Shown piece after piece: positions 1 to 6,608 of a DNA stretch of 18,174 bases (the first letter of the stretch is position 1; each line of letters starts with the position of its first letter). A program made the position numbers and the translations under genes. This DNA is from DASWOJ01 sp036398775. Lineage in GTDB: Bacteria; Pseudomonadota; Alphaproteobacteria; Acetobacterales; Acetobacteraceae. Under the pieces are notes generated by a model. That model was not told the origin of the DNA and made no database searches. It worked only from the letters and a program-made list of their open reading frames with translations. The stretch lies in assembly GCA_036398775.1 (NCBI GenBank), contig DASWOJ010000258.1:1-18174 (forward strand), written 5' to 3'.

Positions 1-353
1 GCAGTGACAGGCAGGAGCCAAAGGCCACAGGTCTGGCGGCAGGACCACCAGTTCAGGCCCTGCGCAACGCCTGTGCCTAAAACGCCTTGACGACGAACCG
101 TCGGCTCGATTCCCGAACGCTATGGACTTGCGCCCAACCCCCAGCGTCGCGGGGCGGGCAATACCAATCGCCTTTGACTTTGACCGGTGATCTCACCCAT
201 CGCCGTCCATCGTCACAGGTCAGAGTCAGAGGCGATTGGTATAAGCGCAGCGCCACACCCCGCAACAGGGCGCAGCGTCACGCAGCAGGCACGTCGCTGT
301 CCCCCGTCAATTTGCAGCCGCCCGCGTCCAGTCAGCCACTTCGCCCGCTGCCA
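1..353. other. Gene-free left flank
   Basis: No convincing coding region was found between the left edge and the ribF stop codon. One plus-strand frame runs from the edge to a TAA at 78-80 and could be the last 25 codons of a gene lying mostly outside the window, but it is too short to judge. The main feature is the inverted-repeat element at 161-242. The stretch 243-353 shows nothing recognisable. Confidence 0.6.
161..242. repeat. 82-bp hairpin / MITE-like palindromic element
   Basis: The arm at 161-185 (begins ATACCAATCGCC) is the reverse complement of the arm at 218-242 (ends GGCGATTGGTAT) over 25 positions. There are 23 Watson-Crick pairs, and the other two would be U-G wobbles in RNA. 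The 32-nt loop contains a second small dyad, GGTGA TC TCACC, at 186-197. No transposase lies nearby. It could be a dispersed palindromic repeat, a non-autonomous mobile element, or a transcript-end structure about 110 bp beyond the ribF stop. The structure is seen directly and its class is inference. Confidence 0.7.
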
Positions 354-1277
354 TCAAGCCCCGAGCATTGCCCGCGCCTGCGCCGCGTCCGCGACGATCT
401 GGCCGCGCAGCTCGTCGAACGAGTCGAACTTCCGCTCCGCCCGCAGGAAGCCGTGCAGGGCAACCGCCACCTCCTGCCCATACAGGTCGCCCGACCAGTC
501 GAAGAAGTGCGCCTCCACCCGGCTGATCGCCCCCTCCGCCACCGTAGGCCGGCGACCGATGTTGGCGACACCCGGAACTTCCACCCCATCCACCAGACGC
601 GCAGTAACGGTATAAACCCCGCGCGCCGGCTCCAGATGCCGGCCCAGCGGCACGTTCGCGGTCGGGAAGCCAATGGTGCGCCCGCGCGCGTCGCCATGCG
701 TGACGGTGCCGCGCACCGCCCAGGGCCGCCCCAGCTCCAGCGCCGCCCGCTCGGGATAGGCATCCTGCAGCAGCCGCCGGATGCGCGTGCTGCTGACCGG
801 CGCCCCACCCTCCAGCAGCGGCGGCGCGACCATCAGACCGATCCCTAGCGCCTCGGCCCGCACCGCCAGGAACCCAACGTCGCCGCCCCGCCGGTGGCCG
901 AAGGCGAAGTCAGGCCCGCACGTCAAGTGCGCCGCCCCAATCCCCCGGTGCAGCACCTCCACCACGAACTCCTCCGCCGTCAGGCCAGAAAAACCGGCGT
1001 CGAACGGCAGTTCATACAGCACCTGCACCCCCAGTGCCGCCAACGCCGCCTGCCGTTCCGCCGCCAGCGTCAGGCGGAACGGAGGATCGTCCGGACGGAA
1101 ATGCTCGCGCGGATGCGGCTCGAACGTCAGTACCGCAAGCGGAGCATCCGGCCGTGCAGCGTGCGCGGCGCGCAGCACGTGGGCGTGTCCCAGGTGGACG
1201 CCGTCGAAGTTGCCCAGCGCGACGGTTGCGCCGCGCAGCGCCGGAGGCAAGCCCTCCCATGTCCGGACGACCTCCAT
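354..1277 (-). CDS. ribF: Bifunctional riboflavin kinase / FMN adenylyltransferase (FAD synthetase)
   Basis: The product converts riboflavin to FMN and then FAD in the cytoplasm, supplying all flavoenzymes and, in this window, the BLUF photoreceptor. The protein has 307 residues, the normal size for the two-domain bacterial enzyme. The N-terminal adenylyltransferase domain has the nucleotide-binding signature GNFDGVHLGH (residues 22-31), the segment CGPDFAFGHRRGGD (about 120-133) and SSTRIRRLL (162-170). The C-terminal kinase domain has GDARGRTIGFPTAN (195-208) and a catalytic Glu in RVEAHFFD (E255). The ATG at 1277 follows an AGGG ribosome-binding motif and lies 3 nt after the maoC stop, so the two genes are almost certainly co-transcribed and probably translationally coupled. 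No key residue is missing. Confidence 0.97.
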   Translation of the reverse strand: MEVVRTWEGLPPALRGATVALGNFDGVHLGHAHVLRAAHAARPDAPLAVLTFEPHPREHFRPDDPPFRLTLAAERQAALAALGVQVLYELPFDAGFSGLTAEEFVVEVLHRGIGAAHLTCGPDFAFGHRRGGDVGFLAVRAEALGIGLMVAPPLLEGGAPVSSTRIRRLLQDAYPERAALELGRPWAVRGTVTHGDARGRTIGFPTANVPLGRHLEPARGVYTVTARLVDGVEVPGVANIGRRPTVAEGAISRVEAHFFDWSGDLYGQEVAVALHGFLRAERKFDSFDELRGQIVADAAQARAMLGA

Positions 1278-1280
1278 GCC

Positions 1281-1727
1281 CTAAGCGTGGATGCGCGGCA
1301 GAACTTCGGAACCGCGGCTGCGCGGCAGCACGACCGCCTCGCCGTCAATCACCACTTTGCCCCGGGCCTTGCACACCGTGCGCAGCGTCGCCTGCCGCTT
1401 CGCCGGGTCCAGCGACGTGACCTCTACCGTAGCAGTCACCGTGTCGCCGATGCGGACGGGCCGGCGGAAGCGCAGCGTCTGCTCAAGGTACACCGTGCCG
1501 TTGCCGGGCAGCCGAGTGCCCATCACCGCGCTGATCAGCCCGGCGGACAGCATCCCGTGCGCCACCCGCTCCTTGAACACCGACGCCGCGGCAGCGTCCG
1601 CATCCATGTGGACCGGGTTGGTGTCCAGGCTGACGGCGGCGAATAGCAGGATGTCGGCATCGGTGATCGTCTTGCCCATGCTCGCGGTCTGACCCACCTG
1701 CAAGTCCTCGAACGCATACCCGTCCAT
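1281..1727 (-). CDS. MaoC-family (R)-specific enoyl-CoA hydratase-like dehydratase
   Basis: This 148-residue single hot-dog-fold protein resembles PhaJ-type (R)-specific enoyl-CoA hydratases, which hydrate trans-2-enoyl-CoA to (R)-3-hydroxyacyl-CoA. The hydratase-2 motif is present as SLDTNPVHMD, with predicted catalytic D35 and H40. It is followed by VAHGMLSAGL (55-64), and RFRRPVRIGDTV is typical of the core strand. The chosen ATG at 1727 has a purine-rich AGGGG stretch upstream. An in-frame TTG at 1757 would add 10 residues but has no motif support. It is the first gene of a two-gene unit with ribF. The acyl-CoA substrate cannot be told from sequence. Other MaoC-fold dehydratases remain possible. 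Confidence 0.88.
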   Translation of the reverse strand: MDGYAFEDLQVGQTASMGKTITDADILLFAAVSLDTNPVHMDADAAAASVFKERVAHGMLSAGLISAVMGTRLPGNGTVYLEQTLRFRRPVRIGDTVTATVEVTSLDPAKRQATLRTVCKARGKVVIDGEAVVLPRSRGSEVLPRIHA

Positions 1728-1815
1728 GCCAACCCCTGACCCACCCTCGTTGGACAAGGCATGGACGCGGTGCGAAGGTCAAGCCAGCAAGAGGAGCCCA
1801 GAAAGGGAAACATTG
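1728..1815. promoter_or_regulatory. Divergent intergenic region between maoC-ribF and the M20 operon
   Basis: These 88 bp separate two divergent start codons (1727 minus, 1816 plus), so both promoters must lie here or inside the neighbouring coding ends. I could not recognise a convincing -35/-10 pair on either strand. An AAAGGG ribosome-binding stretch just before position 1816 supports that plus-strand start. Confidence 0.45.
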
Positions 1816-2943
1816 ATGCCGCAAACCCAAGTGGGCACCTCCGAGGACCTGCTGGCCGAACTGGCCGGCTGGGTGCGGCAGGAAACCCCCACCACCGACG
1901 CCGCCGCGGTGGACGCCCTGATGGACCGCGCCGAGGCCGGGCTGGCCCAGGCAGGCGCCGCCATCACCCGCATCCCCGGCCGAGACGGCTATGGCGGCAA
2001 CCTTCTCGCACGCACGCCGGGGCTGCCTGCGCCGTGCAACGTGAAGCCGGTCCTGATGATCGGGCACCTCGACACCGTGTGGCCGCACGGCACCCTGGAT
2101 GCCATGCCCTACCGCATGGACGGCGACCGTGCGCATGGCCCCGGCATCTACGACATGAAGGCCGGCAGCTTCATCGCCTTCCACGCCCTGCGCTCCATCT
2201 TCGCGCAAGCCGTCCGCACCCCGCGTCCCATCACCCTGCTCCTGACCCCCGACGAGGAAGTGGGCAGCCCCACCAGCCGAGCCCTGATCGAGCAGGAAGG
2301 TGCCGCCGCCGAATGCGTGCTCATCATGGAGCCAGCCGCCAAGGATGGCTCCTGCGTCACTGCCCGCAAGGGCGTCGGCCGCTTCACCCTGCACGTGACG
2401 GGCGTCGGCGCCCATGCCGGCAGCCGCTTTACCGAGGGCGCCAGCGCCGTCGTCGAGCTGGCCCGGCAGATCGGGCGCATCCACGCGATGGTGGACCTCC
2501 CCGCCGGCATAACCCTGAACGTCGCCCCGGTCTGGGGCGGCTCCCGCCCCAACGTCATAGCCGCCGACGCCGGCTGCGAGATAGACCTGCGCGTCCCGAC
2601 CATCGAGGCCGGCACCCGCATGGAGGCGGCGCTCCTGCACCTACAGCCCTTCGACTCCCGTTGCGCCGTCCGGGTCGAGGGCGGCATGAACCGCCCGCCC
2701 ATGCAGGAAAGCCCCGCCAACCTCGCATTATATGAGCGCGCCCGTGCCTTGGCTGCATTCCATCTCGGCAAGCAGCACCGCGGCGGCGGCTCCGACGGCA
2801 ACTTCACGGCGGCGCTGGGAGTGCCGACCCTGGACGGCCTGGGCTGCCCCGGCGACGGAGCACACGCCAGCCACGAACACATCCAGTGGCGCCAGCTTGC
2901 GCCCCGCGCCGCGCTGCTGGCCAGCCTTTTGGAGACCCTGTAA
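1816..2943 (+). CDS. M20-family metallopeptidase (glutamate carboxypeptidase / CPG2-like)
   Basis: This is a predicted two-zinc hydrolase of 375 residues that would cleave a peptide or amide bond at a free carboxyl end. Its best match in overall form is the carboxypeptidase G2 / glutamate carboxypeptidase branch of M20. Visible ligands are H84 and D86 in GHLDTVWP, bridging D113 in GPGIYDMKAG, the catalytic acid pair E147-E148 in DEEVGS, E172 in MEPA, and H350 in GDGAHASHEH. H200 (GVGAHAGS) sits where the dimer-domain His is expected, and RGGGSDGN at 322-329 is also typical of this branch. The ATG at 1816 was preferred over an in-frame ATG at 1726 because it has a ribosome-binding motif and starts at the conserved N-terminus. 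No signal peptide is seen, so it is probably cytoplasmic. It is the first gene of a three-gene operon. The true substrate is unknown. Confidence 0.9.
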   Translation: MPQTQVGTSEDLLAELAGWVRQETPTTDAAAVDALMDRAEAGLAQAGAAITRIPGRDGYGGNLLARTPGLPAPCNVKPVLMIGHLDTVWPHGTLDAMPYRMDGDRAHGPGIYDMKAGSFIAFHALRSIFAQAVRTPRPITLLLTPDEEVGSPTSRALIEQEGAAAECVLIMEPAAKDGSCVTARKGVGRFTLHVTGVGAHAGSRFTEGASAVVELARQIGRIHAMVDLPAGITLNVAPVWGGSRPNVIAADAGCEIDLRVPTIEAGTRMEAALLHLQPFDSRCAVRVEGGMNRPPMQESPANLALYERARALAAFHLGKQHRGGGSDGNFTAALGVPTLDGLGCPGDGAHASHEHIQWRQLAPRAALLASLLETL

Positions 2944-2947
2944 GCTC

Positions 2948-3694
2948 ATGGACCGCCACCACGATGCCGCCCGCCTGCTGCTCAGCGCCCGCCGTGACCT
3001 CACGCAACGCCTGCACAGCCTTCCCGAGGTGATGCGCCCGCAAACTGAGGAACAAGCCTACCTCGTGCAGCGCACCGTCATGGCCGAGCTGGGCGGAATC
3101 GGCGGCTGGAAGGTCGGCTCGCCGCGGCCGGATGGCCCGGTGAACTGCTCGCCGCTGCCGGCTGCCGGCATCCAGGACAGCCCCGGCCAGGTATCCGGCT
3201 CCGACCGCGTGGTGGAGGCGGAGATCGCGGTGCGGATCGGCCGCAGCCTGCCGCCGCGGGAAACGCCTTACAGCCGGGACGATGTCCTCGCGGCCATCGC
3301 CTCGGCCCATCCCGCCATCGAGGTGCTGCAAAGCCGTTACGTGGACCCCGGCGCCGTGGACCCGCTCTCGGCGCTGGCGGACAGCCTGTCGCATTTCGGC
3401 CTGGTGGTCGGCGCTTCCATCCCAAACTGGCAGGCGCTGGACCTCGGCACGGAGCAGGTCCGCCTGATCGTGGGCGGCGCCGAGCAGAAGCGCGGAACCG
3501 GCAACCCCGCCGGCGACATGATCCGCATGGTGCTGTGGCTGGCGAACGAGGGCGCCCACTGGGCCGGCGGGTTGCGTGCCGGGCAGGTGGTGACGACGGG
3601 AAGCTGGACCGGCAAGGACCCGGTGCCGCCCGGCGGCGAGGCGCAGATCGCCTTCGACAGGGCAGGGGAGGCCGCGGTGCGGTTTGCGGCATGA
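2948..3694 (+). CDS. 2-oxopent-4-enoate hydratase-family protein (MhpD/HpcG-like, FAH superfamily)
   Basis: This 248-residue protein looks like 2-hydroxypenta-2,4-dienoate hydratases, which add water to a dienoate in meta-cleavage catabolism using a divalent metal. The metal-binding acids are recognisable as E90 and E92 in VEAEIAV and E125 in AIEVLQSRY, with spacing like the MhpD triad. GGWKVG (52-57) and NPAGD are further family marks. The start at 2948 lies 4 nt after the upstream stop, and the stop overlaps the next start by 4 nt. No ring-cleavage dioxygenase or aldolase is nearby, so the classical aromatic pathway is not shown. A decarboxylase of the same fold (4-oxalocrotonate decarboxylase type) is an alternative. 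Confidence 0.85.
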   Translation: MDRHHDAARLLLSARRDLTQRLHSLPEVMRPQTEEQAYLVQRTVMAELGGIGGWKVGSPRPDGPVNCSPLPAAGIQDSPGQVSGSDRVVEAEIAVRIGRSLPPRETPYSRDDVLAAIASAHPAIEVLQSRYVDPGAVDPLSALADSLSHFGLVVGASIPNWQALDLGTEQVRLIVGGAEQKRGTGNPAGDMIRMVLWLANEGAHWAGGLRAGQVVTTGSWTGKDPVPPGGEAQIAFDRAGEAAVRFAA

Positions 3695-4365
3695 CGTCCG
3701 CCCTGGTGGTCGGCGCCGGACCGGGCCTGTCGGCCAGCTTTGCCCGTGGCCTGGCGCGCGCCGGCCACCAAGTCGCACTGGCGGCCCGACGGACCGACAA
3801 GCTCGCGGACTTGGCAAAGGATACCGGCGCCACCCTGCACGCCTGCGACGCCGCTGACCCCGCAGCAGTGGCGGCCCTGTTTGCCGTAGTCGGCCAGCCA
3901 GGCATCGTGCTCTACAATCCCAGCTACCGCGCCCGCGGCCCCTTGGTGGACCTGGACCCGGCGGATGTCGCCCGCAGCCTAGCCATCACCGCCTTCGGCG
4001 CTTTCTTGGTGGCGCAGCAGGCCGCGCGCGGGATGCTGGCCGCAGGCGGCGGCACGATCTTCCTGACCGGCGCTTCCGCAGGCGTAAAGGGCTTCGCTCA
4101 GTCCGCCCCCTTCGCGATGGGCAAGTTCGCCCTGCGCGGCCTGGCCCAGAGCATGGCCCGGGAACTGCACCCCCAAGGCATCCACGTCGTCCATGTCGTC
4201 GTGGATGGCGGCATCCGTGCCGCCGGACGTCCGGTGCCGGCCGACAAGCCGGACAGCCTGCTCGACCCCGACGCCATCGCCCAAACCATGCTGGACGTGC
4301 TGGCACAGCCGCGGTCCTGCTGGACGGACGAAATCGCGGTGCGGCCGTGGGTCGAGCGGTTCTGA
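3691..4365 (+). CDS. Atypical short-chain dehydrogenase/reductase-fold protein lacking catalytic Tyr
   Basis: This 224-residue single-domain SDR has a Rossmann nucleotide-binding loop VGAGPGLS (7-14), RR at 33-34 after the second strand (a hint of NADP(H) preference) and TGASAG with S129 at the catalytic Ser position. The usual YxxxK is FAMGK, so F141 replaces the catalytic Tyr while K145 remains. The tetrad Asn also appears replaced, by T100 in ITAFGAF. By family rules it should be weak or inactive as a normal oxidoreductase, or use different chemistry. The start codon overlaps the stop of the hydratase gene (ATGA at 3691-3694), so expression is coupled to it. A strong hairpin follows the stop codon. 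Confidence 0.88.
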   Translation: MTSALVVGAGPGLSASFARGLARAGHQVALAARRTDKLADLAKDTGATLHACDAADPAAVAALFAVVGQPGIVLYNPSYRARGPLVDLDPADVARSLAITAFGAFLVAQQAARGMLAAGGGTIFLTGASAGVKGFAQSAPFAMGKFALRGLAQSMARELHPQGIHVVHVVVDGGIRAAGRPVPADKPDSLLDPDAIAQTMLDVLAQPRSCWTDEIAVRPWVERF

Positions 4366-4370
4366 CGTGA

Positions 4371-4398
4371 CGGGGCCGGGACAGCGGTCCCGGCCCCG
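4371..4398. terminator. Perfect 12-bp hairpin between convergent genes, probable bidirectional terminator
   Basis: CGGGGCCGGGAC at 4371-4382 is exactly complementary to GTCCCGGCCCCG at 4387-4398, with the 4-nt loop AGCG. It begins 6 nt after the SDR stop codon and lies 8 nt beyond the stop of the convergent PEP-CTERM gene. It can therefore serve both transcripts. Neither side has a clear T-tract, so it is not a textbook intrinsic terminator, but such hairpins are common terminators in GC-rich genomes. Confidence 0.75.
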
Positions 4399-4405
4399 TG
4401 CGGGA

Positions 4406-5215
4406 TCAAGCCCGGTTGCGGCGGAACAGGCCCAGGCCGGTCAGGCCCGCAGCCAGCGCCATCAGGCTCGCCGGCTCCGGCACGGCGGTGCCGCCGCCGC
4501 CGTCCACAGGTGGGGCCACCGCGCCGAAGCCGTCGAGGTAAACGTAGCCGGTGTGACCGGTCGGCTCGCAGTCCGCGCCGAGCACCGACAGCGTGAAGGT
4601 GTCGCCGATCTGGCTCGATGTCAGGGAAAGCTGCTCGATCTGCCATTGCGGCGTGTAGAAGAAGCCGTTGCCGTTGTCGGAAAACCGGTTGTCAACGCCG
4701 ACGCCCGACGCCCCGGCATTGAACTGGCGGCGGATGATCACCTGACCCGTCGTATTGTCGGTAAGCTCGATCAGCATCTCGGCCGACTGATCCGCGACAT
4801 GGCCGCCGTTCTCCAGCACAGCTTTCCAAGCAAAGAAGATGTTGGGGTCGGTGTAATTGGCGACGGTTTGGCTGATGACCGAGGCATAGCCGCCGTTCGT
4901 CGTGTCCTCGACCCTTGCGGAGAAGTTCAGGCTGTAAACCGTGCTTCCGAGCGCCGCGCTGAGGTTGGGGTCAACATAGGACGAGCCGACCACGGCCGAG
5001 TGGTTCAGGTAACTCGCGTCGTAGAGCGAGCCGCCAGGAAGCAGCATGGCCGTCGTCAGGGCCGAGTTGGATGTGCCGCCGCGGTAGCCCGCGCCCTGCA
5101 CCCAGCCGGAGAAGTTGCCGGTTTCGAAACCGCCGTTCGTGAAGGTCGTGGCGGACGCAGTGGATGCAGCGGCGCCGAGCATGGCTGCGGCTGCAAGCAG
5201 GGGGATAATCTTCAT
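4406..5215 (-). CDS. PEP-CTERM sorting-domain exported protein
   Basis: This 269-residue exported protein has a cleavable signal peptide (MKIIPLLAAAAMLGAAASTA, probable cut after ASA near residue 22). The mature part starts with FTNGGFETGNFSGW, common in secreted beta-sandwich proteins of this class, and is rich in Asn, Thr, Ser and Gly with almost no Cys. A Gly-rich linker leads to a C-terminal PEP-CTERM tripartite signal: VPEP at about 245, a hydrophobic helix, then RRNRA. Such proteins are processed at the membrane by an exosortase and sent to the outer surface or extracellular matrix. No exosortase is in this window. The ATG at 5215 has GAGGTG 6 nt upstream. Longer in-frame starts up to 5374 would break the signal peptide and run into the promoter, so they were rejected. 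Confidence 0.92.
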   Translation of the reverse strand: MKIIPLLAAAAMLGAAASTASATTFTNGGFETGNFSGWVQGAGYRGGTSNSALTTAMLLPGGSLYDASYLNHSAVVGSSYVDPNLSAALGSTVYSLNFSARVEDTTNGGYASVISQTVANYTDPNIFFAWKAVLENGGHVADQSAEMLIELTDNTTGQVIIRRQFNAGASGVGVDNRFSDNGNGFFYTPQWQIEQLSLTSSQIGDTFTLSVLGADCEPTGHTGYVYLDGFGAVAPPVDGGGGTAVPEPASLMALAAGLTGLGLFRRNRA

Positions 5216-5279
5216 GGACGCACCTCGGCTTGGTTGTTGTTGCCCGGATTCGGGTGAATCACTCCCAAATCGAATCGGT

Positions 5280-5295
5280 TGCATATACCGTGCCA
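5280..5295 (-). promoter_or_regulatory. Candidate sigma-54 (RpoN) promoter of the PEP-CTERM gene
   Basis: Read on the minus strand the site is TGGCACGGTATATGCA. Against the consensus TGGCACG-N4-TTGCW it differs at one defined position (A for the first T of the -12 block), and the spacing of GG and GC is exact. Transcription would start near 5270, giving a leader of about 55 nt before the ATG at 5215. The site sits in the one clearly AT-rich stretch of this part of the window. Sigma-54 control of PEP-CTERM genes through the PrsK/PrsR two-component system is known in other bacteria. Confidence 0.7.
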
Positions 5296-5314
5296 AAAAA
5301 TTGTTGCATTTCTT

Positions 5315-5362
5315 TGTAACGACTTGGAGGCGGGCAAGAACAGAAGTTAACGTATATGTAAC
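5315..5362. promoter_or_regulatory. Paired TGTAAC repeats upstream of the sigma-54 site
   Basis: TGTAAC occurs at 5315-5320 and again at 5357-5362 on the plus strand, 42 bp apart, close to four helical turns. The second copy is part of the loose dyad GTTAACGTATATGTAAC at 5346-5362. Their placement about 45 and 90 bp upstream of the predicted start of PEP-CTERM transcription suits activator sites. This is inference from spacing only, and chance in an AT-rich stretch is possible. Confidence 0.3.
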
Positions 5363-5424
5363 AAAATCCGACATCGGTGCGATCAGCGTTTGTTTGACGC
5401 TGCCGGGCGGCGCAGACTGATGGG

Positions 5425-6564
5425 ATGATTGATCGTGTTATGGCCCAACCTCGGAACGCCCTGTCCCTGGCCGACCTCCCAACCCCATGCCTCGTGCTGG
5501 ACCGCTCCATCCTCGCCCGCAACCTCGCCGCCATGGCCGCCGCACTGGCCCGCCACGGCGTCCCGCTCCGCCCGCACATGAAGACGGCCAAAAGCATGGA
5601 CGTCGCCCGCATGGCCCTGGCCGGCCAGCCCGGCGGCATCACCGTCTCCACCCTGGCGGAGGCGGAATACTTTGCCGGCCACGGCATCACCGACATCCTG
5701 TATGCTGTCGGCATCACGCCGGCGAAGCTGGACCGCGTGGCCGCGCTGCGCCGGGCCGGAGCCGATGTGCTGGTCATAACCGACGATCCCGGCGCCGCAG
5801 CCGCCATCGCCGCCCATCCCGCAGGCCTTGGCGCCCTCATCGAGGTGGACAGCGGCGAGCACCGCGGCGGCGGCGCCCCAAGCAGCCCGCGCCTGATGGA
5901 GGTCGCGGCCCGTCTCGGCCCAGCCTTGCGGGGCGTCATGACCCACGGCGGCCATAGCTACGCCGGACGCTCGGCGCCAGACATGGAGGCAGTCGCGGAG
6001 CAGGAGCGCGCCGCAGCCGTCGGCGCGGCGGAGCGGCTGCGCGCGGCCGGGCATGCAGCCGCGATTGTGTCGGTCGGCAGCTCGCCCACCGCGCTGCATG
6101 CCCGGCACCTGCAGGGCGTCACCGAGGTCCGAGCTGGCGTTTACATGCTCGGCGACCTGTTCCAGGCCAGCATCGGCACCCACGCGATGGAGGACATCGC
6201 CCTCACGGTGCTGGCAGCCGTGATCGGCACGCGCCCGGCGGAGCACCGGCTGCTGGTGGACGCCGGCGGCCTCGCGCTGTCAAAGGACCGCAGCACGCAG
6301 CCGACGACCGACCTGGGCTTCGGCTTGGTGCTGGACGCGCTGGGCCGCCCAACCTATGGCCGCTCCGTGGTGGCGCAGGCGTATCAGGAGCACGGCGTCG
6401 TGGCGCTCGACCCGGCGTTGCCCTTCCCCGGCCTGCACGTGGGCAGCCTCGTGCGCATCGCGCCCAATCACGTGTGCATGACAGCCGCCGCCCACGACCG
6501 CTACTGGGTCGTGGATGGGTCGGATAACGTTACGGCGGATTGGCCGCGGATGAACGGCTGGTAG
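5425..6564 (+). CDS. DSD1-family PLP enzyme (D-serine dehydratase / D-threonine aldolase-like)
   Basis: This 379-residue fold-type III PLP enzyme is related to the alanine racemase barrel. Eukaryotic-type D-serine dehydratase, D-threonine aldolase and 3-hydroxy-D-aspartate enzymes share this build. The N-terminal LPTPCLVLDR and the PLP-lysine motif RPHMKTAK (K53 as Schiff-base Lys) are clear. The C-terminal metal site PNHVCMT gives H349 and C351, matching the zinc His/Cys pair of vertebrate D-serine dehydratase. EVDSGEHRGG and THGGHSY are further family marks. It likely acts on a D-beta-hydroxy amino acid in the cytoplasm, but which reaction is open. The start is uncertain: ATG 5425 has no strong ribosome-binding site, and ATG 5440 would also fit. 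It stands alone, divergent from the PEP-CTERM gene. Confidence 0.87.
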   Translation: MIDRVMAQPRNALSLADLPTPCLVLDRSILARNLAAMAAALARHGVPLRPHMKTAKSMDVARMALAGQPGGITVSTLAEAEYFAGHGITDILYAVGITPAKLDRVAALRRAGADVLVITDDPGAAAAIAAHPAGLGALIEVDSGEHRGGGAPSSPRLMEVAARLGPALRGVMTHGGHSYAGRSAPDMEAVAEQERAAAVGAAERLRAAGHAAAIVSVGSSPTALHARHLQGVTEVRAGVYMLGDLFQASIGTHAMEDIALTVLAAVIGTRPAEHRLLVDAGGLALSKDRSTQPTTDLGFGLVLDALGRPTYGRSVVAQAYQEHGVVALDPALPFPGLHVGSLVRIAPNHVCMTAAAHDRYWVVDGSDNVTADWPRMNGW

Positions 6565-6608
6565 GCTGCTCTGTCTGGTCCGCCTTGTCTGTTTGCGTCA
6601 CGTGCCCG

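Noticed and set aside
3..80. Possible C-terminal end of a plus-strand gene ending at TAA 78-80
   Set aside because: Only 25 codons are visible and there is no recognisable motif, so chance cannot be excluded.
77..265. 62-codon minus-strand open frame through the hairpin element
   Set aside because: Much of it is encoded by the inverted repeat itself and the rest matches nothing known. It is more likely a by-product of the repeat.
1483..2640. Long open frame (385 codons) on the minus strand across maoC and the M20 gene
   Set aside because: It is antisense to two well-supported genes, has low-complexity Gly/Ala/His-rich composition and no family motif. Such frames are expected in GC-rich DNA.
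5394..5422. Sigma-70 promoter (TTGACG) for the DSD1-family gene
   Set aside because: With a 17-bp spacer the -10 would read CTGATG, a poor match, and the start of transcription would fall at or after the first ATG.
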